This document shows positions 48,300-60,382 of a stretch of DNA of 64,000 nucleotides, piece by piece. Positions within the stretch are counted from its first letter, which is position 1. The number at the start of each line of letters is the position of its first letter. Source of the DNA: Sambucus nigra (taxonomy: Eukaryota > Streptophyta > Magnoliopsida > Dipsacales > Adoxaceae); NCBI GenBank assembly GCA_949130495.1, contig OX422222.1:278990109-279054108 (forward strand), in the 5' to 3' direction. Below the pieces are notes generated by a model. The model was given only the letters and a program-made list of their open reading frames with translations, made no database searches and was not told the origin of the DNA. A program made the position numbers and the translations under genes.

Positions 48300-48311
48300 G
48301 TAGAAGGGATC
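48300..48311 (+). promoter_or_regulatory. Possible polypurine tract before the LTR
   Basis: GTAGAAGGGATC immediately precedes the LTR start at 48312. A short purine run in this place would prime plus-strand synthesis and supports reading the LTR as a 3' LTR with the arrays as its 3' UTR. Confidence 0.45.
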
Positions 48312-48410
48312 TATAGACACCACATTCTAGGACCCCCTAAGTCTCTCTTTAGGTCCCTAGCACCTCCCAATTTCATTATGAACCCTACATTATACTCCGA
48401 GTACCAATCT

Positions 48411-49230
48411 AGAGGCCATTGGGTGCTTTTGGGCTCTATTTTACCCCGATTATACTCCAAGTACCGATCGAGAGGCCATCAGGAGCTCGAGAGAGAAATA
48501 TATTTGAATATTTGAAGGGCTCTAAATACCCTTTCCAATGGTCCATTCCGTGTGCGAATTGGCATAACAGTTCCGACGAATGGACCATTTTACCATCGAA
48601 AATCAATCTGGAGGCCACTGGGCGCTCCCGAGACCCGATTTGACCCCAATCAACTTCATCGTCAAAGAGAAAGCTCTTTGAATATTCAAAGGTCACTGAA
48701 ACCCCTTTCCAACGTTTCTCCCTGTGAGCAAAATGACATAACCGTTCGGATGAACAATCCGTTTTTGCTAAAAAATTGATTCAAATGCCACCAGGCACTT
48801 TTGGGCTCCATTTAACCAAGGTTAACTCTTAAGATCGAACGATACTAAATGAATCCTCGAAGGGCACTGAATATCCTTTCCAATAGTTTACTCCATGCAC
48901 GAATCGGCCTTACGGTACGGACGAATGACTCTTTTTACTCTAAAAGGTCACCGAGCACTTTTGAGCCCCGGTTGACCAAAGTAAACTTTCAAAACTAAGC
49001 AAAGCTTTTTGGAATGTCAAATTACCTAACATAAATTTCCAACAGTCTGCCCCATGCCCGAGTCTGACTTTCTATTCAGACAAATGATCCATTTCAGTCC
49101 GATGATCTCCCATCCAAAGGATCGATGAGCACTTTCAAGCCTCATTTGACCCAAAGTCTACTCGCAAACTCGGGAGCATTCCAAAGTAATCTTGAAGGTA
49201 TTTGAATTACCTTTATAATGGTATGCCCCG
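48411..49230 (+). repeat. About five ~165-bp tandem units inside the LTR U3 region
   Basis: Words of the type GAGGCCAnTGGGCGCTnnnGG recur near 48413, 48611, 48786, 48950 and 49115. Each is followed by GTTGACC/TTTGACC, GAATATTTGAAGGG and CCTTTCCAATGGTC. The same units are present in the left LTR, so the array predates the separation of the two copies. Confidence 0.75.
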
Positions 49231-49293
49231 TGTGTAATTTGGATCAACAAATTGCGTTCTATGATCATTTTTCTAAAAAAGATCTACACGAGA

Positions 49294-49361
49294 CTATCAA
49301 TTGGCAGGTCCATTTCCCTGCCTATCGGTAGTGTGCCTAGGGTTACCTACCGATCGGCAGG
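49294..49361. repeat. Cluster of CTGCCnATnGGCAG palindromes
   Basis: CTATCAATTGGCAGG, CCTGCCTATCGGTAG and CTACCGATCGGCAGG lie within 70 bases, just upstream of the LTR TATA box (49393). The equivalent cluster in the left LTR is at 20602-20669. Confidence 0.75.
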
Positions 49362-50548
49362 CCTAGGGCTATGTCGATCGGCACCCCTTACCCTATAAAT
49401 CGAGGGCATGACCTCACTCCCAAATCAGACCTTAGATTCATATTTATCAGTGATCTCAACAACATTCTCTTGCAATCAATGAAGTTTTCTTATATGAAAT
49501 TCCTTTCAATCTTTCATTCCCTTCCTTTTTCATAACCAATTTAGAAAATCTCATTCTCTCTCATCCAACATTCATCTTAACACTGAAGGGATTTCATCAA
49601 GGATCAAGATCAAGCTTCAATTCTCCAAAGAAGGTCCAAAATCATTCTCTCTCTCTTTAATTTCTTTATTTTTGCATTAGTTACATAATTTCTTAATCTA
49701 TGTTTTACTTTAGTTCATACACATTAATACTCCCATCCTTTATTAGTATATTTGACATAAATTATTTTCTACAAAAAACCCCAAAAACTAAGAAAAAGAG
49801 GGTTATACTCATAAATTCCTCTGGGACCTTTCATCACACTTTTTCAAAAACTAAACACATCTTTTTACACACACACATCTCATAAACTCCCGTTGAAATC
49901 TATGGGATAAAACCCCACCCTTATATCGCATACGAACTACATGAACTTTGATGCCTTTATAGGCTACGTATGCATTTCAGGCTAAAACTCGAGACTCGAG
50001 TCCAATTTTCTCATTTTCACATTTGTCACCATTTCATCTATACATCATTTTAATATACATTATATTTGTGATCCTTATTGACATTTATCCCAACATATAT
50101 TATCGTTTCATCATAACGATCAATATCTCAATAAATGCATAAATCGTATTTTCTAAATATTATTTTGGGAACATTCCTATGGATGACCTCACTCTATCTT
50201 TTCCATGGTATGAGTTGGGAAATTTCGATCTCCATTTATATATATACAAGCACACACACTTCACAAAGAAATAAATAAAAACAGTAACACAAACCCATGA
50301 GAGACCGAAAGGGCGGGATGGGTGCGTAACACGTTCCCATTCCGTAACTTAGCCCCCGAACCTTCGAACTATTGATTTTGAAAGCATCAGTTTGTCTTTG
50401 ATGACGCTCTCTTGAGGCAGTGACATGTTCTTTGCTAGTTTTGTGAAAAATAGGTTGGCGACTTCATCTGTTTACATTCACCCCAGACCAACGACGACCG
50501 AAGCGCTCTTAGAGAAAACGTGTGAGAGACCTTTTTCTCCCCCTCTTT

Positions 50549-50566
50549 CCCCCCCCCCCCCCCCCC
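50549..50566. repeat. C18 homopolymer
   Basis: Eighteen consecutive C near the LTR end, at a site that is only CCACCC-like in the related LTR (about 11583 inverted). It is a slippage product or an assembly-sensitive run. Confidence 0.85.
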
Positions 50567-50605
50567 ACAAGGAGAGAAGAGAGGAGAGATATCGGGATCT
50601 CCATA

Positions 50606-51110
50606 GTCATTATAAAAGGTTAATTTTTTCATAAATAAAACTTTTCTATTAGTTTTAAATATTTTTATTATATAAAAACTATTTTTTATAAGTAAAAAGT
50701 TCAAAACAACTGTACATATTTGATATAAAAAATTATATATATTTTTATTTGTTTTTAGTTTAGAAAATTGTATGTAATTTATAGATATAAACTCAAAGTT
50801 TTTTCTATGAATAAAACATTAAATTTTTTTTTATAACCAATTTTCTATGTATATTAAAAACAATTTGGAAATTTGGAAAACTTTTTTTAAACTTAAAAAC
50901 TATTTTTTATAAATAAAAACTTTAAAAAATTGTATGTATTTTATATAATAAAAATTATGCATAGTTTTACTTGGTTTTAGTTAAAAAACTTTATGTCATT
51001 TATAAATAAAAACTTAAAGGTTTTTTTTTCGTATAAATACAACGTTAAAAATGTTTTTATAACTAAAAATATTTTTTATTTATATAAAAAATAATTTAAA
51101 TTTTTTGAAA
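50606..51110. repeat. AT-rich tandem duplication, about 220-bp offset
   Basis: AAAACTATTTTTTATAAGTAAAAAG near 50675 (first twenty bases AAAACTATTTTTTATAAGTA) returns near 50895 with AAATAAAAAC. Both are followed by AATTGTATGT, then AAACTCAAAG/AAACTTAAAG and a TTTTTATAAC block. A partial earlier copy lies at 50630. No coding potential. Confidence 0.65.
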
Positions 51111-52566
51111 ACTAACTTTGTCACTAGAAATAAAAATATTATATAGATGTAATAGTATTAGTTGCATTGTATAATGTGATTTGAGTGGAGAATGATGTAA
51201 AGTGATTAATTGAATCTAGATTGTGTTGGATCGAGAGACTAATTAATGGAGTCTGGAATGGATCTTCTTTTTAATTTTCAAGAGACTTTTGATTGATTTA
51301 TTTTTTTTGTTTCAAAGAGATTTTTAATTTATCCATTTAGGTGAAACAAAATATTAATTTTATGAGGAGGGAGACGTATATAGGTAGGAGTATTTACAGG
51401 TATAATATACATATATCTTCCAGTGTAATTAACTGGAGGTGGATTCGCTTCCCTTGATTCTTCTCATACTATTTACCTTATATATTTCATATGTATTTAC
51501 AAGTGAAAATGTATATTATCCATTTATATTAGTTTGGTTGGATTAATTATGCATCAAAGCATTTGGGTCACTCACTATCAAGAAAAAAAACTTGATTTCA
51601 TATATACATTGTTTGTTAGTGAGAGAGTCTTGTTCATTAGATATCGATGAACATTTAGCATTAAAGATCATACACTGCTTCTCTACATAAAAAACTTCTA
51701 TTTTAGCTACTTTGAAGGATATCCTTTTTACGGATTATTGGTTTGAGCATCTAAGTCTATGCGCGCGCACACACACACACACACATTTTTTCCATTCAAC
51801 TTTAAAAAATGTTTTAGATGACATAAATGATATCGAATATTGATAAGTGTTGTGTTTAATCTAAACGGAAAGGCCTTACTTTTCAAAATTCCATTTTGTT
51901 TATGGTGAAATCACTTTCTGCCTAAAACAATGCACACGACTTGATTTTATATCCATGCGCATGATAACATGTTTTTTGTGTGACTTGCTCATTGCTAGAA
52001 ATCGTGCATATGAAGTTATTTTAAACCATGCACATGACGCTGTCATTTTTATGGAAAAATTTATATAAATATATCGTTTTCCCTCCAATTTGGAAAATGA
52101 CAACTCCTCTATACTTTTCCTATACTGAGAGAGTATTTTTGAGGTTGAGATCATAAAAGTTATTTCTCTATAAGCAAATTCACTTGTTCCATTCAATTGA
52201 CAGAAAACCTAGATCTATGATTGATCTAACTTTTATGAGTAATTGAGAGTATTTTTTGATCAAATCCACTTATCTTTGATTCAATATGATTGATTCCAAT
52301 TTGAATTGAAGATCCAAAAGCGTATCTAAAAGACATGTTTGAGATATTGAAGAGTTCAAGCATGGTGCGTACCGTGAAGGAGAATGCGACTTCTTTGTTT
52401 GTCCGATGGAGTTTAGGGTGGATCACTCATTATTAATGGGGATAATTCAATGTTCATCAAATAACTTTTTATTTGGGAGCAAGACATAGGTATATTCCTA
52501 CATTGTATACAACTTTTAGAGTTGAATGAAAGATTAGGATGCATATAGGGTTTTTACCCCTAGGTT
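51111..52566. other. AT-rich spacer with a (CA)n run
   Basis: No supported ORF or element boundary. A CGCGCG(CA)n microsatellite lies at about 51762-51786. Minus-strand frames at 52196-51900 and 52426-52226 have no recognisable domain. Confidence 0.5.
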
Positions 52567-52584
52567 GGGGGGGGGGGGGGGGGG
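52567..52584. repeat. G18 homopolymer
   Basis: Eighteen consecutive G followed by TTCCCC. The third long G/C run in the window. Confidence 0.9.
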
Positions 52585-54640
52585 TTCCCCATAAACATGT
52601 CTCATGGATTGTTTTTGTGTTAATTACATTATTTATGAACTTGCTAACACACAAAAAACATAGATATATCCTATATATGAAGATCCATTGAAATTGAATC
52701 TAGGAATTATATCTAGTTAGTTTTTTTTGTAATTAGCTTAGATCACCTAATTTATGATTTAATTATATATCTAATTGCCTTATAATCTCACCTAGATTTA
52801 TTTTTAACCAGAATTGATAAATTTGAAAGAATTTATAAAATTGGGCAATTTTTCAAAGATAGACCTATTCACCCCCTTTTTTAGGTTTATTTGAGTGCAC
52901 ACACTTTAAAATTCACACTCCTTGTGTGCATTCTTCAACTTGGTATTTAGTTTACTTTAAATTTCAACACATCTAGTTAAGTAAAAATCCCATTGAAAAA
53001 AACTTTTCACACATGAGAATGTATTTACACTTGTCTTCACGATTTGTTCTTTACTATTGAATTTAGATTGACATTGTTACTTACATATATACAAATTGTT
53101 AGCATTTTTTTGTTGGTATAATCAAGGGAATTTTGCTTACAAGGTCTTTATCAAAACAACACATACAAAAGTCTTGTCTTCAAATTGCATCGTCCCCGCA
53201 TTCTTAATCTGTGCATACCTAAAGACTTGTAATTGTTTCATTTTCATTTGTATATTTTCATTTGAATTAGATTAGCTTTATTAGAATTATTGAGGCCTTG
53301 TAATATTAATTTGTGGTGCATTTATAACACCAATATTCATTTGTGGTCCATTCATTGTTTGGACTAGCTCCTCTTATTTGACTTTATTTTACCCATTGTC
53401 TTTACTTTGAATGACATGATGAATTAATTAAACTAAGACCTAAACCCGACCATTGAAACGAGTTGGGATTTCATTACCCAATCAATCAATTGATCAAATT
53501 ATCTTGTTACCCATGCCATCACATAATTGAATTGGCAACCTAGCAAGCCAAATATGATTCAATTTACATTAGGAATCTTTCTAAATGGGAAACCGGTAGG
53601 ATACTCAAGTGAGTCATTTCCACACCTGAAAATCCTTGAATGGCTCTATTTGTGGAACATACAATGGCGAAGGAAGTTGGGTTTTAAGTGAGACCTCGTA
53701 GTAGAACAAGTTTGTTCCTCATCCGATGTTGTACCGAACAATCAACTATCATAGTACCTAGTGTGGCAAGTCTTAACGGGTAAGCCTATTGTTATCTCGG
53801 GAAGAAAGTTTGAGAATTATTTTTAAAGGCTATATTTATGACTATGCACTTTCTCACCATTAGGTTATTACATTTTGACTATCCCATCACTTAATTGAAG
53901 ATAAAAATGGTTATGTGTTAGTTATGACTTTTTACTCACCTGTATGTGTCTAATCAAATCTTCAGGTAGTTAGTTTTATGCTCCAATTTTCTATTTACCA
54001 AAAAGAGTCCAAATCTTTCTTAAGCTTCTCCTTTTTTTAAACAATAAAAAAATAAAAAAACTCTTTTCATTTATTTTTCCCATATTCAAAACAAAAAAAT
54101 AAAATTCAACAAAAAATTAAATTTTTTTATTCTATATCCTATGTTTCAAAATTACAAAAATATTTCCCATGTTTTCAACCAAAAAATAATTTTACTCCTT
54201 TTCTTCCCAATTGGAAACTTATTGGTCATTAATTAACATGTTTCTCAAGTAATCCATCTTTCTATTCCATGATAGGAAACCACCGAGTTCCCATCATTAA
54301 TCTTACACTGCATATTCTCGATTCAAGGACTCATAGTTCTCCCACTTTTTCACCCATCATAGACGATAAACGTACTTTGAGGGACTATTTTCCCCTAATC
54401 CTGGCCAATCCTCTATCATGCATCGTTTTCCCATCCCTAATGACCACCCAATTCATTTTCCAACTGCTAACCATATATATGTTTATAATCTTTCATGGTA
54501 TCTAACTAGAGTCTCCATATACTCACTTGGCAAAAATTATAAATGTATGTGAGACGTTTAAATGTCATAATTTAGACGAGGATAATGACCATCTATGATT
54601 ATTTACCTTATGCCTTCATGATTGCATCTATAGGGGTCAA
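52585..54640. other. AT-rich region, possible decayed copia LTR end at 52880-52960
   Basis: At 52935-52960, GTGCATTCTTCAACTTGGTAT resembles a copia LTR end (CTTCA) followed by a decayed TGGTATCAGAG primer site. No Gag follows in frame. The rest is AT-rich without motifs; 54030-54170 is an A/T homopolymer-rich patch. Confidence 0.35.
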
Positions 54641-55560
54641 CTAATTGAATTTGGATTTTATCACCAATTGGGAAAAACTCATATACAAATTCATGTCAAA
54701 GTTCTATACCATGAGCAAGACTAACGACATGTGTCATTCCCTTCAAACTTTCACTAAAAGCCTACCGAGTCTTTTTATAATGCATGGAGTCTCTTTCAAA
54801 ATTTCATCAATCAGTATCCATGTCACGACATTGAAAAGAGTCATTTGGTTCAGTATTTATATAATGGACTTACTCCCCAATATCAAACCATGTTAGGATC
54901 AATGCACAAAACCAATATTGTGCATCTTGCCCCAACTACCACTTATAAATTCCTCACGAGCAATGACTCCCAAGGTTAGGATGTAACTAATGGTTTCTTA
55001 TGATCTAACCCGCCACACAATGGTGGCATGTTTGAGGTCAAGAATGATCCGAATCTCAAAACGTTTCTTCATGGATTAAATTCTCTAAAAAAAACCATTG
55101 ATGCTCTTGCTTATTCCTTAACGCAAACTAATCTTTCACCCATTTTGGTGATGAACATTCAAAATGCGTGTACTTATTCACTACGTGGTTTGCAATATAG
55201 TACCTAGAACTTATCCCATGTGTGCCTCATCCTTTTCGATGAACCCTAACCCACTATAAGACAAACTTGCATATTCAACTCTATAAGAAAACCACTTGCT
55301 TCTACATTTAACAACTCTTATAATCCCAATTATAGGCACCAACTGAACCTTTCATGGAGGAAAAATATACCTCCCGTTAAATCATAAGAATAATAACAAG
55401 TTGGGTATCATCTTAACTTCCAACAACAACCATGGAATAATTATCCAACATATAAACATCAACCACCATACTATAGTCGACACCATCAACACAATTTATC
55501 ATGCACGGAGAACATTATTCCATGAACCAATAACTTATCCCTTTCCCACCCACATATTAC
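54641..55560 (+). pseudogene. Athila-like Gag remnant
   Basis: An open segment reads NWEKLIYKFMSKFYTMSKT, matching the Trp-x-x-Leu-x-x-x-Phe-x-x-x-Phe block of gypsy Gag. It is followed by a frameshifted stretch with YNGLTPQYQTMLGS. Near the end comes NYRHQLNLSWRKN, which resembles the Pro/Asn-rich HPNxSWxN tail of Athila Gag. No pol follows; a different LTR starts at 55582. The assignment is tentative because most of the frame is broken. Confidence 0.5.
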
Positions 55561-55581
55561 TATTATTATTCACCTCTTAGT

Positions 55582-55973
55582 ATGTGAGGGAAATAATCCG
55601 TCCATACGTATGAGGAGGGGACATACCCCTTGATCTGGTCAGGATCCCATCCATGAAGATAAGGACTGATAAAGTTAACTGATCTACGATAATCAAGGAG
55701 GAAGATATAACTGATCAAGTTGGGATAACTACTACATCAATAGATCCTTACATGGCTCAATGATATTTTTGCTATAAATATGACCCTATCCCCTAGGGGA
55801 AATGGGAATGAAATCATAACCATTCATAACAGATTAATATAAAAAAAAATCTCCCATGGATGTAGGCATTTTGTTGAACCACGCAAATACTATTCTTGTG
55901 TGATTGTGCATGATTATTTTTCATTTAACTATTTTTGTGTTGAGTCTTAACTAGTAGGATTCTACCACCTACA
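55582..55973 (+). repeat. 5' LTR of a Ty3/gypsy element
   Basis: It begins TGTGAGGGAAATAATCCGTC and ends CTACCACCTACA, with a TATA box (CTATAAATATG) at about 55771. It is 392 bases, followed by a primer site. No second LTR is visible. Confidence 0.7.
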
Positions 55974-55975
55974 AT

Positions 55976-55991
55976 TGGCACCGTTCGTGGA
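55976..55991 (+). promoter_or_regulatory. Primer-binding site
   Basis: TGGCACCGTTCGTGG (from 55976) two bases after the LTR corresponds to the TGGCGCCGTCTGTGG site of many plant gypsy elements, with small changes. Confidence 0.7.
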
Positions 55992-56199
55992 AAAAGAGTT
56001 TCCTCTCTCAATACTAAAATACGAAATAATCATATCTCATTCACATAGTGAGCATTCATCATCACACAACATTCGCCAAGATAACCTGAATAAAATTGCA
56101 TATCCTAGGATAAGATATGTGATCCAACCATCCATGAGAAGATCAAACGACCAAGAACTATGAGCCACCACGATCCAATAAGATGTTGCTCATGGATGC

Positions 56200-57480
56200 T
56201 AATGAGAAACGTCTTTGTGAATAGGAGATAACAATGCACAATGAACGGGAGGAGTCATCTGGAGAGGATGGAATGAGATATCCATGGATATAAATGTAAG
56301 ATTCATGAAATCTCTCTCACCTTATCACTCAAGAGAGCAAGACTCATAACTCAGGAAGGAGTTCCAGGCATTAACAAGATCTCTCCAACCGTAGGGTACT
56401 ACCATGAAAGAGAGATCTCCACGATAATGGTCATGATAGGACGAATCTTTACAACCTTTCTGGAGGTATATGGACGACCATATTTCCCATTGAGGATCCA
56501 AAACAATTAAGAAACTAGACATAAGAGCCCTCATCTGCCAAATGAAATCTCTATTCAGCCGATCAGTCAAGGACTTTGAGCCTGCTAAGAAGTTCACCTC
56601 CCCTAGATTTAATATTTATGATTTATGATAGGAGAATATAACCCACTAATCATGTTGGTCAATATGTCCATAACTCTCTGCAACAACAATGAATCCCTCA
56701 TGTGCCGAATATTTCCTTCTATTTTAGGGGATATAGCACAAAAATGGTCTAAAAATCTACCACTCTGATCCACCTCTAGCTTCAAACAGCTCGTAGAGGC
56801 CTTTATAACAAGGTTTATCACTAGCAGTACCCATCCAAAGAGGATGGTCTCCATCCTCATAGTGAAAAAGAAGACCCAAGAAACCTTATTTGAATATGAT
56901 CGATGCTATTGGGAAATCGATAATGAGGTGGATGATTTCTTCAAACAGGTTGAAATAGCCTCATTCATGATAGGTCTTTTGAGAAACTCCATGATATACC
57001 AGTCCATCAACAAAAGGAAGAGACCACTATAGATGGCTTGATATCTCGAATTGAGAAGTATACCAAAGTGGAAGATGTTGTGGCAAACATATAAAAGGAT
57101 CACTATCAACCAAAGGAATGAAAAAAATGGAGAGAAAGAGAGTGGTCCCAAAAAAGGGGCTAAAAAGAAAAATGGTGAACCTAAGGGCTACGATAAATCA
57201 AAACATAGTAAGGCTCATTGATCCATCAAAATTGTTTTCATAGAGACAATATATAAGATCCTTAACAAGATTAAAGACCAATAGTATTTCAAGTGGCCAA
57301 AGATGGAAAGATGCCCTTAGAAGAGGAACACATGCTTGAGATGATCCTATGACAAGTAGCACGGGCACATGACAGAGAATTGCAAAGTACTCAAGTCTTA
57401 TTTATAAGACCTAGCCCAAGTAAGCCATCTGGATGACTAAATAGAGAAGAAGAATGATAAAAGTCCCACTAAGCATGATC
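56200..57480 (+). pseudogene. Ty3/gypsy Gag
   Basis: Frame-broken plus-strand blocks appear in the right order: YNPLIMLVNMSITLCNNNES, FPSILGDIAQKWSKNLPL, FKQLVEAFITRF, KKKTQETLFEYDRCYW and EIASFMIGLL, then near 57350-57430 GHMTENCKVLKSYL and VSHLDD. These fit the retrotransposon_gag domain and the closing Cys-His block of the group that uses a His-x-x-x-x-Gly-His-x-Thr-x-x-Cys motif. At least six frame changes. Confidence 0.75.
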
Positions 57481-58010
57481 AAAAGATAAATACTATATTA
57501 GAGTATGAAAATATGGGACATGATTTCGTAATTATTCATGGGACATCAATCCTAACAAGATCTAAGGAAACACCATCAAAATGGAGTTAAAGAAAATTAT
57601 TACGTTGAGCTTTCCAGATCAGCCTATCTAAAACTATTGTCAATAAATGTCATCGACCATAGCATATTGACTATGATAAGTATGTTGTTTTCATCAAAGA
57701 AGACCTAATTGGAGTCACAAATCCACATCATAACGTGCTAGTAATCACATTCAGGATTGCCAACTGGGATGTGTATAAGGTACTGGTGGACCAAAGACAT
57801 TCTTCGGGGGTGATGTCTCTAAATATTTTTAACCATCTTAACTTAAAAATGGAAGATTTAAAATAAGCGACCATCCTTTTAGTTAAATTCATAGGAAGAG
57901 TGGCATTGCCATTGGGAAAGGTTATGCTCCCAGTACAAACTGGGAGTATATCAAAACTGATCAAATTCTTAGTCGTAGATATTTAATATCATACAAGGTG
58001 ATTCTTGTAC
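57481..58010 (+). pseudogene. Ty3/gypsy protease
   Basis: The plus strand reads FIKEDLIGVTNPHHNVLVIT, YKVLVDQRHSSGVMSLNIF (family active site Leu-Val-Asp-x-Gly-Ser; here Leu-Val-Asp-Gln-Arg, so the Gly-Ser part is changed), FIGRVALPLGKVMLPVQTG and KFLVVDI. These are consecutive blocks of gypsy aspartic protease. The element is cut about 200 bases further on, before RT. Confidence 0.75.
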
Positions 58011-58199
58011 GAAGTGGGGATCAATTTAATGAACAAACTTCCATCTACCTATCATCAGAAGCCAAAGTGCATTACCTATTGGGGGTAACAGAGATTCGTG
58101 GTAATAGATATTTTGCTTGGCACGTGTTTATCACAACCATCATACCCAAGCATGAAAAGAATAAGGAGAAGGTTGGAAACACAGAGGTAAATTCCCTTA

Positions 58200-58299
58200 C
58201 AAATAGGAGCTAAATTATAGGGGTAAAAATATTTATTAAACACTAGGGGGAAATGAAATTGGGTTTCGGTAAATATTAATTAGCGAGATAAAGAATAAA

Positions 58300-58358
<59 letters not shown>

Positions 58359-60265
58359 ATTTACTTGCATGTGATGAGTAAATAAAATTTTAATTTATTA
58401 TATATTACGTATGAGTTAAAGCAACGGTTCATTATTATATTTCGATAGAGTGTTACATCTATGGATCGATATGATTTATGGATGACGCGTACAGTACGCG
58501 GATGTCGGGATCGATTAATGAGATGTTATAATATTTGTAGTTGGGTTCGGATACCCTTTTAGAGTTCATCATTAACCCGAAAAGGGTCAAAACAGTCCAG
58601 AAAAAGTACCAGAGTGTTATGATTGGGTTCTGAGGACTTTTTAGAACTAATGGGGCCCGTACAAGGGTAGAAGGGTTTTTTACACTTAGGGTTGAGTAAA
58701 AAATGGGATTAGGGTAAATTAAAGGAGTATTTAAAAAGTTGGGAAGGAGGATGGCAACCCAATTTTGATATTCTGCATAAGTGAGATTGAGAGATAGTTC
58801 AAGAGAAGAGAAAAAAGGAAGAAAGGAAGAGAAATGGCTTGGAGAGGAGAAGAGAAAGTCTATTTACATATTCAACCCATCGTCAAACGTAGAGAACGTT
58901 AGATTAAATCGAAAAGGGAAATAATTAATTACTTTAAGTTTCAATTATACGTAGTTAATCACTTTTATGACTAGGGATAAATTTTTTGGATTTAAAGTTA
59001 TATAGATTGAAACTTTGATTGATTAATGTAGAGATATAAATGATAAGGGATCTCTGATTTAAATTTATTAGTACTTCGTATTAATCATATTAGAAATTTG
59101 AAATTAATTTTGGGTTTAAATGGATAAGACTGTAGAAATTTAAAAGGAAGGTTGAACTAATGAAAATCAAATTGGGGGAAATTCTAAATTGAATGGGATT
59201 GATGTTTGATTTGTAATCTTAGGTCTTTAATATAGGATTTGTTATTAAATATATGTTTGAATGCTTCTGGAATATTAGTGTATTGATGTATGAGGTCGAT
59301 TTTATGTGTAGGGTGTGTTGGGAACTATATTGGAGGGTTTAGAGGAGAAACACATGAGGAACAAGATGATAGAAAGCCCAGAAAATCGAATCGGTTCGTT
59401 GGAGAAGAGAGCTGATATGCTCAACTGAACTGGTTTGGTTTGCTAGCCTGTCCAATTTTTGTTCGTATATTGTTTTGACCCGTTATGGCTTGGGGAATGA
59501 CCGTAGGGGCTTATGGGGCTATTAATGGGGAATGATTTATAGTTTTTTGGTATGTGTGATAGGACAATGATTCGATGGGTTCGAGTGAGGAGAATTGGGA
59601 ATTCAAGTGAGTGACCATTTAAATAATTAATAGGGAAGTTGATTCGAACTTCAGGATTTGGTGAACTGTACGGCATGAGTTATATGAATAGTTTGGTACT
59701 TTATTTATTTATATATTAGAGTGACGTGTATATATATGTATGTGTGTATGCTACTTGTTTTTATTAAAAATACCCACTATGTAGTGCTATCGTAGGAGGT
59801 TACGCGTAGTGGGCAGTCCACCCTGACATTGACTAACATGTGTCAAATTGATTCCTCGGGTCATAGGACTATTGCATAATCACTATCCATGTGTATTGAT
59901 AGGTATTGGTTTGGAGACCAGGCGGGTGCGATGTCGTATGGTTTCAACCCCCAGACGTATGTCTATGATTACCTCCGTTGTATGTGTTTTTATTTGGGAT
60001 AAGTTGTGAGATTCTGACCTGGTGGCTCAGTGTGGCTAGAGCTAGATAGCACACGAGGGATGTATCCATGAGGTCCATGCTCTGGTGATATGGTTATACG
60101 TATATAGCGAGTGATATATATATACATATGTGTGTGTGTGTTTGCATGATATAATGTATATATCTATTTATGGAACTACTGTAGCTATGTTATGCTTATT
60201 ACAGGGATATTTATCTATAGCAAGTGTGCCGCTACATTATTATTTATAAATATATACCTAGTGAA
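58200..60265 (+). repeat. Truncated Ty3/gypsy LTR, Tekay/Del-like
   Basis: The composition and order of blocks resemble the U3-R of large chromovirus LTRs: AAACACTAGGGGG, AACCCGAAAAGGGTCAAAA, a TATTTAAAAAGTTGGGAAGG promoter-like stretch at 58730, GA-rich at 58790-58860, and CGGGTGCGATGTCG near 59920. It lacks a TG start, and the end is missing where the LINE begins. An (ATT)n run lies at 58300-58355. No second copy is in the window. Confidence 0.45.
58300..58355. repeat. (ATT)n microsatellite
   Basis: About 18 ATT units. Confidence 0.95.
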
Positions 60266-60382
60266 GGTAATTATACTTATCTAATAGCAAGTATTACCAG
60301 GATTGGGGAAAAATATGCTTTCTTATTTTCGTGGAGCTTCTCTCTCCTATTTATTTTCCATCCCTCCAACTACCTTGGAATG

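Larger units (their letters stand above)
48312..50605 (+). repeat. LTR of the Tat-like family, plus orientation, probably a 3' LTR
   Basis: It begins TATAGACACCACATTC (the other copy has TGTAGATACCACATTC) and ends GAGATATCGGGATCTCCATA, 2294 bases. It matches 21602-20597 plus 12798-11541 inverted. A TATA box (CTATAAATCGAG) lies at 49393. Flanks GGATC and GTCAT do not match, so it is unlikely to be a solo LTR; a truncated element whose 3' UTR is the arrays at 43800-48240 fits better. The right flank is AT-rich low-complexity DNA. Confidence 0.8.

Noticed and set aside
48312..50605. Solo LTR interpretation
   Set aside because: Flanking pentamers GGATC and GTCAT do not match, and a purine tract plus arrays precede it, so a truncated element is more likely.
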